Source: CAXMQZ01 sp963707075 (lineage in GTDB: Bacteria; Acidobacteriota; Thermoanaerobaculia; Multivoradales; JAHEKO01). From it: a DNA stretch of 64,000 bases. The notes under the pieces are model-generated. The model saw nothing but the letters and a program-made list of their open reading frames with translations. It was not told the DNA's origin and did no database searches. Below are positions 1 through 9,205 of the stretch, piece after piece. Numbering within the stretch: position 1 is the first letter of the stretch; every line of letters begins with the position of its first letter. The stretch lies in assembly GCA_963707075.1 (NCBI GenBank), contig CAVPOX010000004.1, positions 806,001 to 870,000 on the forward strand. The letters are read 5' to 3'. A program made the translations under genes and the position numbers.

Positions 1-3000
1 TTCATGTTTGCGCCGAAGGCGACGCGCGCCACGTAGACAGAGCGGAAGGTGATCGCTTCGAGACCGAGGGGCTTCTTGGCGTGGTCTTTGCCCGCCGAAG
101 CGAATTTGGCCGCCGCCCCGATCGGTGTGGCCTTGGAGGCCTGCCCGCCGGTGTTGGAGTAGACCTCGGTGTCGAGAACCAGGATGTTGACGTCCCGGTC
201 GGTGTTGAGGACATGGTCGAGACCGCCGAAGCCGATGTCGTAGGCCCAGCCATCGCCGCCGACCAGCCAAATGCTCTTCTTGACCAGATAGTCGGCGACA
301 GAGTGGAGGCGCTTGGCGTCGGCATTGCCCAGAGCGTCGAGCCTGCCGCGCAGGATGTCCACCCGGCCGCGTTGCTCGGCGATGCCGGCTTCGGAGCTCA
401 TATCGGCTTCCAGCAGGCCGGTCACCAGCTCGTCGCCGACATCCGAGGCCAGGCCCTTCAAGAGGCGCTCGGCACGACTCGAAAGGCTGTCGACGGCCAT
501 GCGGAAACCGAGACCGAATTCGGCATTGTCTTCGAAAAGCGAGTTGGCCCAGGCCGGACCGCGCCCGTCTTCGTTGGTGGTGTAGGGCGTCGTGGGTAGA
601 TTGCCGCCGTAGATGGAGGAGCAGCCCGTGGCGTTGGCGATCAACAGGCGGTCGCCAAACAGCTGGGAGAGCAGCTTCACATAGGGTGTCTCACCGCAGC
701 CGGCACAGGCCCCCGAGTACTCGAACAAGGGCTCCAACCACTGTGAGCCCTTGGCGTCGAAGCGGTTGATCTCCGTGCGATCGATCTCCGGCAGATCGAG
801 GAAGAACTCGTAGTTGGCCTGCTCGCGGTCGCGAACCGGCCGTTGCAGCTCCATATTGATGGCCTTGCGACGAGGGTTGGTCTTGTTCTTGGCCGGGCAG
901 ACCTCGACGCAGAGACTGCAACCGGTGCAGTCTTCGGGCGCGACCTGGATGGTGAACTTGAACCCCTTGAAGTCGGGCGCCTTGTAGTCGATAGAGAGGA
1001 AGTCCTCGGGAGCGCCTGCCAGCGCCTCGGGCTGATAGACCTTGGCGCGGATGGCCGCATGGGGGCAGACGAGAGCGCATTGGTTGCACTGGATGCAGAC
1101 ATCCTCGTCCCAGAGCGGGATCTCCATGGCGATGTTGCGCTTCTCCCACTTGGTGGTGCCGGTCGGCCAGGTCCCATCGGGGGTGAAGGCCGAAACGGGC
1201 AGCAGGTCGCCCTTGTTGGCCAGCATGACGCCGGTGACCTTCTGGACGAAATCGGGGGCCGCTTCGGAGATGATCGGCGGCCGCTGGAAGGTGGAGGTGA
1301 CCTCCTTGGGGACCTCGACCTGAAAGAGATGCGCCAGCGTCGCGTCGACGGCGGCAAAGTTCTTGTCGACCAGGACCTGGCCCTTCTTGCCGTAAGTCTT
1401 GTTGATGGCCTCCTTGATCTTGGCGATGGCCTCGTCCTTGGGGATGACGTTGGCCAGGGCGAAGAAGCAGGTCTGCATGATGGTGTTGATGCGGCCGCCC
1501 ATGCCGGTCTGGCGGGCGACCTCGTACCCGTCAATGACCCACAGGTCCAGCTCCTTGTCGAGGATCGTCTCCTGCACTTCCCTGGGCAGGTGGTCCCAGA
1601 CCTCGTCGGGGCCGTAAGGGGCGTTGAGCAGGAAGGTGGCGCCCTTGTCGGCATACTCGAGCACGTCGAACCGCTCCAGGAAGTTGAACTGGTGGCAGGC
1701 GACGAAGGTGGCCTTCCGGATCAGGTAGGTCGAGTGAATTGGCTCGGTGCCGAAACGCAAATGCGAGATGGTGACTGCCCCGGACTTCTTCGAGTCGTAG
1801 ACAAAGTAGCCTTGAGCGTAGTTTTCGGTCTCTTCGCCGATGATCTTGATCGAGTTCTTGTTGGCACTGACGGTGCCGTCGGCTCCGAGGCCCCAGAAGA
1901 CTGCGCGGACGCGACCTTCGGGTTCGATGTCGAACGGTTCCACCGGGATCGACGTGTGGGTGACATCGTCGACGATGCCAACGGTGAAGTGGTTGTGCGG
2001 TTGATCGCGGTTCATGTCGTCGAAGACAGCCTTGACGTGCGAGGGAGCGAACTCCTTGGAGGAGAGGCCGTAGCGGCCGGCCAGGACCTTGGGTTGCGGC
2101 CGGGAGCCGTTGCTGTTCCGAGCCTCGTGCAGGGCCGTGACCACGTCGAGATAGAGGGGGTCGCCGACTGCTCCCGGCTCCTTGGTCCGGTCCAGCACGG
2201 TCAGAGTTTCGACGGTGGTCGGGAGGGCCTCGACGAAGGCCTCGATCGAGAACGGACGGTACAGGCGGATCCTGAGTAGTCCGACCTTTTCGTCGTGCTG
2301 GTTGAGCCAGTCGACGGTCTCCTGAGCGGCTTCGGAGCCCGAGCCCATGAGGACGATGACCCGCTCCGCCTCCGGATGCCCGTGATAGTCGAACAGGTGA
2401 TACTGCCGGCCGGTTAGCTCGGCGAAGCGATTCATGGCGTCCTGCACGTGGCCGGGGCAGGCGTTGTAGAAGGGGTTGCAGGCTTCGCGGGCCTGGAAGA
2501 AGGTGTCCGGATTCTGGGCGGTGCCGCGGATGACCGGCCGATCTGGAGTGAGGGCCCGGGAGCGATGCGCCTCGATGAGCTCCTCGTCGATCATGGCGAG
2601 CAGATCCTCGTCGGTGAGCTCTTCGATCTTGGCCACCTCGTGCGAGGTGCGGAAACCGTCGAAGAAGTGAATGAACGGGATGCGCGAGCTCAGGGTGGCT
2701 GCCTGGGCGACAATCGCCAGGTCGTGGGCTTCCTGGACGGACCCGGAGCAGAGCAGGGCGCACCCGGTCTGGCGGACCGACATGATGTCGGAGTGGTCGC
2801 AGAAGATCGACAGGGCATGGGTGGCCAGCGTGCGCGCCGCGACGTGCATGGCAAACGGGGTCAGCTCGCCAGCAATCTTGTAGAGATTGGGGATTTTGAG
2901 GAGCAGGCCTTGAGAGGCTGTAAAGGTGGTCGTCAGCGAACCGGCCTGGAGAGCGCCGTGAGCGGTGCCGGCAGCGCCACCCTCGGATTGCATCTCGATC

Positions 3001-3176
3001 ACCTGGGGCAGGTCCCCCCAGATGTTGGGGTTCCCCTGGGCGGCCCAGGCGTCCGAGAGCTCTCCCATGGGCGAGGCCGGCGTGATCGGGTAGATGGCGA
3101 TGACCTCGTTGGTGCGGTAGGCCACCGAGGCCACGGCTTCGTTGCCGTCGATGGTGATCATTCTTCGGGTTGTCAT
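1..3176 (-). CDS. nifJ: Pyruvate:ferredoxin (flavodoxin) oxidoreductase, C-terminus cut by window edge
   Basis: This cytoplasmic enzyme oxidises pyruvate with CoA to acetyl-CoA and CO2 and passes electrons to ferredoxin or flavodoxin. The frame runs from an ATG at 3176 (GGAG a few bases upstream) off the left edge. It gives about 1,058 residues of a family usually near 1,170-1,200, so roughly the last 120-130 are missing. Visible landmarks are YPITPASPMGE near the N-terminus, two 4Fe-4S motifs (CIQCNQCALVCP near residue 692 and CTGCSLCVEVCP near 748), and the TPP region GDGWAYDIGFGG near 970 followed by EVYSNTGGQ. A second in-frame ATG at 3161 (MITIDGN) is possible, but 3176 has the better ribosome site. 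It diverges from the PLP-enzyme gene at 3481, and two copies of the recurring dyad lie in the shared upstream region. Family assignment is secure. Confidence 0.97.
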   Translation of the reverse strand, partial: MTTRRMITIDGNEAVASVAYRTNEVIAIYPITPASPMGELSDAWAAQGNPNIWGDLPQVIEMQSEGGAAGTAHGALQAGSLTTTFTASQGLLLKIPNLYKIAGELTPFAMHVAARTLATHALSIFCDHSDIMSVRQTGCALLCSGSVQEAHDLAIVAQAATLSSRIPFIHFFDGFRTSHEVAKIEELTDEDLLAMIDEELIEAHRSRALTPDRPVIRGTAQNPDTFFQAREACNPFYNACPGHVQDAMNRFAELTGRQYHLFDYHGHPEAERVIVLMGSGSEAAQETVDWLNQHDEKVGLLRIRLYRPFSIEAFVEALPTTVETLTVLDRTKEPGAVGDPLYLDVVTALHEARNSNGSRPQPKVLAGRYGLSSKEFAPSHVKAVFDDMNRDQPHNHFTVGIVDDVTHTSIPVEPFDIEPEGRVRAVFWGLGADGTVSANKNSIKIIGEETENYAQGYFVYDSKKSGAVTISHLRFGTEPIHSTYLIRKATFVACHQFNFLERFDVLEYADKGATFLLNAPYGPDEVWDHLPREVQETILDKELDLWVIDGYEVARQTGMGGRINTIMQTCFFALANVIPKDEAIAKIKEAINKTYGKKGQVLVDKNFAAVDATLAHLFQVEVPKEVTSTFQRPPIISEAAPDFVQKVTGVMLANKGDLLPVSAFTPDGTWPTGTTKWEKRNIAMEIPLWDEDVCIQCNQCALVCPHAAIRAKVYQPEALAGAPEDFLSIDYKAPDFKGFKFTIQVAPEDCTGCSLCVEVCPAKNKTNPRRKAINMELQRPVRDREQANYEFFLDLPEIDRTEINRFDAKGSQWLEPLFEYSGACAGCGETPYVKLLSQLFGDRLLIANATGCSSIYGGNLPTTPYTTNEDGRGPAWANSLFEDNAEFGLGFRMAVDSLSSRAERLLKGLASDVGDELVTGLLEADMSSEAGIAEQRGRVDILRGRLDALGNADAKRLHSVADYLVKKSIWLVGGDGWAYDIGFGGLDHVLNTDRDVNILVLDTEVYSNTGGQASKATPIGAAAKFASAGKDHAKKPLGLEAITFRSVYVARVAFGANM

Positions 3177-3349
3177 GGTTTCTCCGGGTTCCTTGGCGGT
3201 CGAACGTCGACCTTTAGAAATCGGCGGGCAGGGGCCCACCGCAACTGGGCATCGGTTGGTTACTCTGCCGCTACAAGACTCTGTTTGAAGTGGCCGGCCT
3301 CTATGCCGGCCGGCAGGATGAAAGTTAGCATGCCCACGAACTCCGAAAT

Positions 3350-3365
3350 ATACCCCGTTGGGTGG
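3350..3365. promoter_or_regulatory. Candidate operator, recurring dyad site 1
   Basis: ATACC-CCGTTG-GGTGG. This copy of the dyad lies 174 bp upstream of the nifJ ATG and 44 bp centre-to-centre from site 2. Its function is inferred only from recurrence at other intergenic places. Confidence 0.45.
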
Positions 3366-3393
3366 CAATTTGCGGCTATTTCCGGGCCATTTC

Positions 3394-3409
3394 CCACCCC
3401 CAAGGGTGG
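3394..3409. promoter_or_regulatory. Candidate operator, recurring dyad site 2
   Basis: CCACC-CCCAAG-GGTGG. This is a perfect five-base inverted repeat with a six-base spacer, 72 bp upstream of the ATG at 3481. It pairs with site 1. Confidence 0.5.
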
Positions 3410-3480
3410 GCATTCTGGCTACCCGTATGGCTCTGGTCGCAGGCGGTGCAGGGAGTCATGATCGAATTGGAGGTATCCCC

Positions 3481-4797
3481 ATGCGACATAGACGTCACCC
3501 ACCGCCGCCGAAGAAGGAGGGTATGCGACCGGAGAGCTTGATGATGAGCCACGGTTACGTGCCCGAGTGGTCCGAAGGGGCTATAAAGCCGCCCATCTTT
3601 CAGACGTCCACGTTCGCCTTTCGCAGTGCCGAGGAGGGCAAGGAATTCTTCGAATGGGCCTACGGGCTCAAAGAGCGGGACCCAGGCCGGCCGATGGGGT
3701 TGATATACAGCCGCCTCAACAACCCGAATCTGGAGATCGTCGAGGAGCGTCTCAACCTCTGGGATGAGGCCGAGGCCAGTGCTTCGTTCTCTTCGGGGAT
3801 GTCGGCGATTTCGACATCGCTGCTGGCGCTGGTGCCGGTTGGGGAGTCGGTCGTCTTCTCACGGCCGGTCTACGGAGGCACCGATCTGCTACTGGAGGTG
3901 ATCTTGCCGGAGCGAGGGATCGTGACCCGCGAGTTTCCGGCGGGGGCCGAGGCGGCGGAGGTGGAGAAGATCTGCGTCGAGCTCGAGGAAGCCGGCGCAC
4001 CCCCCAGGGTGATCTTCCTGGAGACCCCGGCCAACCCGACAATGATCATGACTGATATCGAGGCGATGGCGGAGGTAGCGCATCGCAATGGGGCGCTCTG
4101 CATCGTCGACAATACCTTCCTGGGGCCCCTCTATCAGAAGCCTCTGCTCCACGGCGCCGATGTCGTGCTGTACTCGGCGACCAAGTACCTGGGAGGGCAT
4201 AGTGATCTGGTGGCTGGAGTGGCGCTGGGCTCGTGCGAGCTGATTGATCGGATCAAGACCTATCGCACGATTCTCGGCACGATGCTGGAGCCGTACTCGG
4301 CGTGGCTGCTCATGCGGTCGCTCGAGACCGCCAAGCTGCGCATCACCTGCGCTCGCAAGAACGCGGAGCAGATCGCGCGTTGGCTGGTGAAGCACCCGGC
4401 CATCGAGTGGGTGCACTTCCCTAGTCTGTGGAAGGACGGTCGACAGAAAGAGATCTACGAAAAGCAGTGCACCGGCCCCGGGGGCATGATCGCCTTCTGT
4501 CTGAAAGATGCCGGCGAAAAGGAAGCCTTTCAGTTCCTCAACGCCGTCGAGCTCATCAAGCTGGCCGTCAGTCTGGGAGGGACCGAGTCACTCATCGAGC
4601 ACCCGGCCACGATGACCCATTCGGACGTGCCCGAGGATGAGAAGGAGGCCATTGGCATCACCCCTTCCCTGGTTCGCCTGTCGGTGGGCATCGAGCACCC
4701 TGACGACATCATCCAGTGCCTGGATTATGCCCTCGACCAGATCGGAAAGCCGGCGGAAAGCGAAGTTGCCGCTGAAGATACTGTTGAGACTTTGTGA
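3481..4797 (+). CDS. PLP-dependent Cys/Met metabolism enzyme (cystathionine gamma-synthase / methionine gamma-lyase family)
   Basis: This is a 438-residue cytoplasmic enzyme of the trans-sulfuration PLP family, acting on homoserine-, cystathionine- or methionine-type substrates. The ATG at 3481 is chosen because GGAGG lies seven bases upstream; the frame is open further 5' but that stretch is low quality. The substrate-entry region EGAIKPPIFQTSTF, the YSRLNNPN motif, and the PLP lysine in SATKYLGGHSD (K235) are all present, followed by the SLGGTESLIEHPATMTH loop. Length fits the family. It resembles the group usually annotated only as 'cystathionine gamma-synthase family', so lyase versus synthase activity cannot be decided here. 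The stop codon is 14 bases before the next start, so it is probably co-transcribed with the tandem Usp gene. Confidence 0.9.
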   Translation: MRHRRHPPPPKKEGMRPESLMMSHGYVPEWSEGAIKPPIFQTSTFAFRSAEEGKEFFEWAYGLKERDPGRPMGLIYSRLNNPNLEIVEERLNLWDEAEASASFSSGMSAISTSLLALVPVGESVVFSRPVYGGTDLLLEVILPERGIVTREFPAGAEAAEVEKICVELEEAGAPPRVIFLETPANPTMIMTDIEAMAEVAHRNGALCIVDNTFLGPLYQKPLLHGADVVLYSATKYLGGHSDLVAGVALGSCELIDRIKTYRTILGTMLEPYSAWLLMRSLETAKLRITCARKNAEQIARWLVKHPAIEWVHFPSLWKDGRQKEIYEKQCTGPGGMIAFCLKDAGEKEAFQFLNAVELIKLAVSLGGTESLIEHPATMTHSDVPEDEKEAIGITPSLVRLSVGIEHPDDIIQCLDYALDQIGKPAESEVAAEDTVETL

Positions 4798-4811
4798 GGA
4801 GAGCCGAGACC

Positions 4812-5693
4812 ATGGAAATTCGTACCATTCACTGTCCTGTCGACTTCTCTTCCATCTCCCGGCGCAACCTGCGCATGGCCGTCGAGATGGCCAAGCGCAT
4901 CGGTTCGAAGATCGTGCTGCATCACAATCTGGACGTGCGCCCTCCAGGATTCATGTCGGTAGCCTGGATGTGGTCGGAAGACAAACAATCCGAGGCGGAG
5001 GAGAAATCCGAGGCGGTGCCGACGCAGCTCGAGGAGCTCTTCGCCGAGATCCCTGACGGCATCGAGTACGAAGGACGCATCACGAAAGGGCCGCGGGACG
5101 AGACCGTCCTGTTTGTGGCTCGTGGGCTTCCCGCTGACCTGATCATCATGGGCACCCACGGCAAGTCGAGTGGCGATCACGATTCGCTGACCGAGCGCAT
5201 CGTGATCCAGGCTCCTTGCCCGTTGTTGGCTATCGGGGAGAGCTATTCCCCGGAAGCTGTTTTCGATGCACCCGACAAGCCGCCCGTCGAGGAGATGCGG
5301 TTTCTCGTACCGGTGGATCTGACCGTGAGAGCGGAAGCTGTGCTGAAGATGACCTTCGCAGCTGCAGCGGCGATGCCCCACAGTATCGATCTGCTGCATG
5401 TAGTGCGGCCCGGCCAGGATACCTCTCAGGAGGAGCGGGAGGTGAAGGCAGCCAAGGAACGCTTGCGCAATCTGATCCCCGAATCCGTTGCCGGGCGCGT
5501 CCGTGTGCACTCCCGGGTCGGGGACTCGGTTCAAACGATCCTGAAGGTGGCGGACGAGCTCGAACCGCTTTGCATCGTCATGGGCGCCCACGGCAAGGGG
5601 ATGCTCAAGCGCTTCATCTTCGGGACCACGACCCTCAGCATTCTTCACGGTGCCAAGTGTCCCGTTTGGTTCGTGCCTGAAACCGCTGCCTGA
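4812..5693 (+). CDS. Tandem-domain universal stress protein
   Basis: This 293-residue protein has two UspA domains. Domain 1 (about 1-145) starts IRTIHCPVDFS and carries the nucleotide-loop motif MGTHGKSSG. Domain 2 (about 155-293) starts MRFLVPVDLT and carries MGAHGKGMLKRFIFG before a Gx-ST-type segment. Such proteins usually bind ATP and act in stress survival; no partner is visible. The ATG at 4812 is preferred over the GTG at 4794 because GAGGAG lies upstream and MEIRTIHCPVD is a typical Usp start. It probably forms an operon with the PLP enzyme upstream. A REP-like palindrome follows immediately. Confidence 0.93.
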   Translation: MEIRTIHCPVDFSSISRRNLRMAVEMAKRIGSKIVLHHNLDVRPPGFMSVAWMWSEDKQSEAEEKSEAVPTQLEELFAEIPDGIEYEGRITKGPRDETVLFVARGLPADLIIMGTHGKSSGDHDSLTERIVIQAPCPLLAIGESYSPEAVFDAPDKPPVEEMRFLVPVDLTVRAEAVLKMTFAAAAAMPHSIDLLHVVRPGQDTSQEEREVKAAKERLRNLIPESVAGRVRVHSRVGDSVQTILKVADELEPLCIVMGAHGKGMLKRFIFGTTTLSILHGAKCPVWFVPETAA

Positions 5694-5699
5694 GACCCC

Positions 5700-5768
5700 G
5701 GTGACAGGATACTTTCTCGCGAGAAAGTATCCTGTCACCCAGGTTGGCCGAGAAAGTATCCTGTCACC
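5700..5768. repeat. REP-like palindrome plus a third copy of one arm
   Basis: The 20-base unit GGTGACAGGATACTTTCTCG (5700-5719) is followed directly by its exact reverse complement (5720-5739), giving a perfect 40-bp palindrome. After nine bases the right arm recurs exactly (5749-5768). The unit occurs nowhere else in the window. It sits between two Usp genes, 29 bases before the second ATG. Its organisation resembles extragenic palindromic REP/REPIN elements mobilised by RAYT transposases, but no RAYT gene is present here. It could also stall or terminate transcription. Confidence 0.85.
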
Positions 5769-5796
5769 GCGACTTGCGTTTTGGCATACTTGCACC

Positions 5797-6213
5797 ATGT
5801 TCACTCGTATTCTGCTACCCGTCGATCTCACCGAGAAGAATGACGCGGCGCTCGTTGCGGCTCGCCAGCTACTGGGCGCCGGTGGCGAGGTGATCCTGCT
5901 GCATGTCATCGAGACCATCGCGGATGCGCCCTTCGAGGACATGAAAGACTTCTATCAGCGCCTGGAGGACAAGGCCCGCTCGCGCCTGGCGGTTCTGGCG
6001 GACTCGTTCGACAGCGAGGAAGCCTCGGTCGAGCAGCACATCACTTACGGGCGCCGTGCCAGAGAGATTGTCGCCTTTGCCGGAGACAAGCAGGTGGATC
6101 TCATCCTCATGAGCTCGCGCCCACTCGACCGCGACAAGCCAGCTGCGGCCTGGGGATCGATAAGTCACCAGGTAGCGATCCTGGCGGAATGTCCGGTGCT
6201 ACTGCTCAAATAG
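5797..6213 (+). CDS. Single-domain universal stress protein
   Basis: This 138-residue protein has one UspA fold. It starts MFTRILLPVDLTEKN and has the central block REIVAFAGDKQVDLILMSS and a C-terminal WGSISHQVAILAECPVLLLK. The usual GxxG-x9-G(S/T) ATP loop is not well kept: 'SSRPLDRDKPAAAWGS' replaces the normal G-rich segment, so nucleotide binding is uncertain. The ATG at 5797 is the natural family start. An upstream in-frame extension would translate the palindromic repeat and is rejected. It follows another Usp gene, and the palindrome lies between them. Confidence 0.85.
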   Translation: MFTRILLPVDLTEKNDAALVAARQLLGAGGEVILLHVIETIADAPFEDMKDFYQRLEDKARSRLAVLADSFDSEEASVEQHITYGRRAREIVAFAGDKQVDLILMSSRPLDRDKPAAAWGSISHQVAILAECPVLLLK

Positions 6214-6277
6214 GGTAGCCGGCCCGGACGCACTTTCGCTACAACATTGACGGCCGGCACAGAGGCACGGCCCGCAG

Positions 6278-6751
6278 CTACGCGGCGGTGTCGGCGAGGT
6301 CAGCGGGGGATAGATCGAAGGTCTTGCCGAAGCCCGCTACATACCGGGCCTTGTCGATCTGAAGGGCGTAGAGCACGAAGTCGCCGAGGCCGAAGGTGAT
6401 CTCGCTCTTGGGGAACTTGGCGAGGTAGTGCTCCCTGGCGGCAGGGTAATCGTCAGAGTCCCTGGGGATTGGCTTGACCGTGCCTGTCAGGGTTACCCGA
6501 CCGAGTTGGGCAGGATTGACGTCGGGCGCGTTGTCCGGTTCGTGAATCAGGATGGAGTACGAAGCGCCCTCGTTGAGGCCCGCGCTGTGTTTGGCCAGCT
6601 GGGAGGCGTGGATCAGGGCAGCGCTGGAGTCGGCAGTCATGGCGAACGGCACCAGACTGGCGAAGGGGCCATCATCAATGGTGACAGCCAAGGTGGCGAC
6701 CTGTCGGTCGGCGAGGAGCGTGTTGAGGCGTTGCTGGTCGTTGGCGTCCAT
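6278..6751 (-). CDS. Pyridoxamine 5'-phosphate oxidase-like FMN-binding split-barrel protein
   Basis: This is a 157-residue protein of the PNPOx-like / HugZ-like split-barrel group. It starts with a helix, then LLADRQVATLAVTIDDGPFASLVPFAM, with HASQLAKHSAGL, GRVTLTGTVKPI and AREHYLAKFPKSE following in the typical order. Members bind FMN, F420 or haem; the ligand cannot be read from sequence. The C-terminal VLYALQIDKARYVAGFGKTFDL resembles HugZ-type haem-utilisation relatives, which lets haem handling be considered in this cytochrome-rich neighbourhood. The ribosome site is weak. It is 78 bases beyond the lectin gene's stop on the same strand. Confidence 0.8.
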   Translation of the reverse strand: MDANDQQRLNTLLADRQVATLAVTIDDGPFASLVPFAMTADSSAALIHASQLAKHSAGLNEGASYSILIHEPDNAPDVNPAQLGRVTLTGTVKPIPRDSDDYPAAREHYLAKFPKSEITFGLGDFVLYALQIDKARYVAGFGKTFDLSPADLADTAA

Positions 6752-6829
6752 GGGCGGAGTCTATCGCAGGGTAGGGCCGCTGGGCCCAGCCAAGGCCGGT
6801 GCAGAGGCCGGTCGTCACATGGGTGCAGT

Positions 6830-9010
6830 TCAAGGTGATTGGGGCGAGCCCTCTTTCGATTGCGATGTCGTGACATCCCATCGGGGAACGGCGCGCACAT
6901 ACACGGACACTGGCACCGCCACAGTGCATCCAAGCCCTGTGAACTGGGTGCAGGCCGGTTCCAAGAACAGAGTCTCGTCGATTTCGAAGACACCTTCTCC
7001 CTGATGGGTAAGCTCGACCCAGTCAGGGAAGAAGCATGGAATTCCATCGACCAGGTAGAGGTCTGAAATGTTGAGGGGCCCGGTGCACGACATCCCACTT
7101 GCATAATCGAAGTAGTGTTGTTGGAGCGGGATGCAGGACCAGAAATTCATCCGCTCTTCGTCCTCTTGCAGCTCGAGTCGGGACTCGTATTGCGTACAAG
7201 GCATCTCTGGATACCATGTCTGTTGAATGATTCCGTCCCAGTGCACGACTCTCGTGGGTTCGTCGCAGAACCCCGTTCCATCAACGTCCTGTCGGAATTG
7301 GATGGCACCGGAGGGTTCATAGGCGAGCACCTCCGAGTCGAGGTAGTCTGGGATCAGGAAAGTAGCGCTCCCACCCCATCCTCCTGCGAATCGCTCCCGG
7401 ACAAAAGAGGAATACCCTTCCCCATTGAGTGTGCATTGTTCGTCGCCGTTCCAAGAGTAGTACCACTCGACGTCGAAGATCCCCTCCGCACTGGACAGGA
7501 CGTTGACCTTGCCCTTGGGCAGGGGGGAAGACACATAGCGGTTCAGAGCCTGGACATCGAACGGACAGACTTGCTGCAGGCACTCTGCTGCCTCCAGAAC
7601 TCCCTCACCAGAATCGGGAAATCTCCCCAATGCTGTGTTGAGACTCTGCCACTGATAGGTCGCATGGTCGATGTTCGCGATGAACAATTCCCGGTTGTTC
7701 TGGTCCGGATCGATTGCCCTGGCCCAGGCATGGAGTCTCACGGTGTCGCCAGTGATGACCGTGGTCACGGGCTGGGGATCGACGAAACACGCTTCGCCCA
7801 GTACCCCAGGACCACAGACCCGCCCCTCGAAGTACGTCTTGTCTGAACAACCGACCGCTTCGGCCATTTCATGAGCCTGGGTCGGGGAGCCATCGCAGTC
7901 GAGGAAGGTCACACTGACCGAATCGAAGATCAGGCTGCACTCCACATCGCCGTCCTTTACGGACAGGTCCACGAATTCCGACTGAACAGCGATGTTGCCC
8001 TGCTCGCAAAGGGCGCTCGGCGCCTTACCGGGACCTGAACTCGATGGCTGCCGTGAGGGGGCAGCGAGTGCGGTGATGGCGAGCACGCCCGGGCTCGCAA
8101 GCTCTACTTCAATCGTGTCGGTGGCGGGGTAGTGGTCCAGATCGGTGGCGCGGTAAGCATAGTCGGACTCTTTGGGAAACACGTCTGCCAGTACCGGAAT
8201 CTCGCCCGGTTGGAGGCCCATAACTGGCAGTGTCAGGGTAACCGGCTCGGGGAAGTTCAGGGTTGATGGGGCCATATCGACCGCAGCCAAACACCGCTTG
8301 TCGTGGGAGTTCATCGGCCGCGAGTTCAGCAGCGGATCGAGCTCAGCGCACTCGAGTGAGCGCACGGCGATGGCCGTGTCGTCGTCGACCGCCCCGGCCG
8401 GGACATCCAGAACCGCGCCGTTCGGGAAGGTCAATCGGCCCCCATTGCGGCCGACGATCCGAACCACCGATAGATCGACTTCACAGATCGAATCCGACAC
8501 CAGACCAGAGGCATCGCACGCGAGATCGTCCCATCGATCGCCGAGGTCTTTCCAGCTTGTGGCGCAAGCCGGACACCCCCCGGCGTTCGGCTCACCCGGA
8601 TCCCAGTTGGTGAACGATATGGGCTCACCCGACTCCCAGGCCCAGGCACCTGGGCAGCTGTCTCTGACCCCACGGGATAGGCCTATCCAGGATTTGGAGT
8701 TGGGCGGAACCCGGTGGAGGGTCACGTGATGCCATTCTTCGGCGCTCTCGGCTGAGATCAGTCTGCCGCCAGGTGCCCACCGGCTGCACTCAGCCTGGGA
8801 ATCGAACCAGTCGCCAGTCCCGGGAATCCACTTGTAGCAATGATCTGTGAACGAACCACCCGCGAAGAACTGGGTACAGCGACTGACGTCGAGATGCCAG
8901 GAGGTTGTGGAACCCGCTTCGAAGGTGTCGATGAAGATCTCGTCTTGAGCTGCCAGCGGAACGGCAAGCGCAAAGAAGAGAATCAAACTCGACAAGCTGA
9001 GAACACGCAT
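6830..9010 (-). CDS. Secreted C-type lectin-like and ZU5-like domain protein
   Basis: This 726-residue protein is exported. Residues 1-21 form a clear signal peptide (MRVLSLSSLILFFALAVPLA, then AQ). Residues about 45-180 form a C-type lectin-like domain: CYKWIP, W.DSQAEC, SWIGLSRG, WAWESGEPISFTNWDPGEPN and DRWDDLACD with paired cysteines. It ends in ICEVDL. Residues about 185-320 (GGRLTFPNGAVLDVPAGAV) resemble a ZU5 domain as found in bacterial surface proteins. The rest is Cys- and Trp-rich with no family I recognise. The start has a usable upstream region and the gene stands alone; one dyad site lies 196 bp upstream. A role in carbohydrate or surface binding is inference. Confidence 0.8.
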   Translation of the reverse strand: MRVLSLSSLILFFALAVPLAAQDEIFIDTFEAGSTTSWHLDVSRCTQFFAGGSFTDHCYKWIPGTGDWFDSQAECSRWAPGGRLISAESAEEWHHVTLHRVPPNSKSWIGLSRGVRDSCPGAWAWESGEPISFTNWDPGEPNAGGCPACATSWKDLGDRWDDLACDASGLVSDSICEVDLSVVRIVGRNGGRLTFPNGAVLDVPAGAVDDDTAIAVRSLECAELDPLLNSRPMNSHDKRCLAAVDMAPSTLNFPEPVTLTLPVMGLQPGEIPVLADVFPKESDYAYRATDLDHYPATDTIEVELASPGVLAITALAAPSRQPSSSGPGKAPSALCEQGNIAVQSEFVDLSVKDGDVECSLIFDSVSVTFLDCDGSPTQAHEMAEAVGCSDKTYFEGRVCGPGVLGEACFVDPQPVTTVITGDTVRLHAWARAIDPDQNNRELFIANIDHATYQWQSLNTALGRFPDSGEGVLEAAECLQQVCPFDVQALNRYVSSPLPKGKVNVLSSAEGIFDVEWYYSWNGDEQCTLNGEGYSSFVRERFAGGWGGSATFLIPDYLDSEVLAYEPSGAIQFRQDVDGTGFCDEPTRVVHWDGIIQQTWYPEMPCTQYESRLELQEDEERMNFWSCIPLQQHYFDYASGMSCTGPLNISDLYLVDGIPCFFPDWVELTHQGEGVFEIDETLFLEPACTQFTGLGCTVAVPVSVYVRAVPRWDVTTSQSKEGSPQSP

Positions 9011-9205
9011 ACTCGCCCCCTCCTTCTGCCCTAGAGCAGCCCGGCGGTCTTCCGATCCTGCGTGGCGGGCCCTCCGCCGCGAGGCACTCGGAGATCCGTG
9101 GCTTTGCTCCTCAACTCGACTGCAGCTGAGTTGCCTTTCTCGGGACGACCATTTCCTATCAGTCGTCAGGCAGCGGTAGAACGTCCGATGGGGTAGGAGT
9201 GTCAG

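Larger units (their letters stand above)
3177..3480. other. Divergent intergenic region with two dyad sites
   Basis: This 304-base gap separates the divergent nifJ and PLP-enzyme genes. It holds two copies of the recurring ACC-N6-GGT dyad and the GGAGG at 3469-3473 that sets the downstream start. I saw no convincing -35/-10 pair and no RNA gene. Confidence 0.6.

Noticed and set aside
843..2279. Long open frame antisense to nifJ
   Set aside because: It is the complement of strongly conserved NifJ sequence in GC-rich DNA and has no recognisable domain.
5650..5796. Longer N-terminus of the single-domain Usp protein
   Set aside because: The extension would translate the REP-like palindrome, and the family start is at the ATG at 5797.
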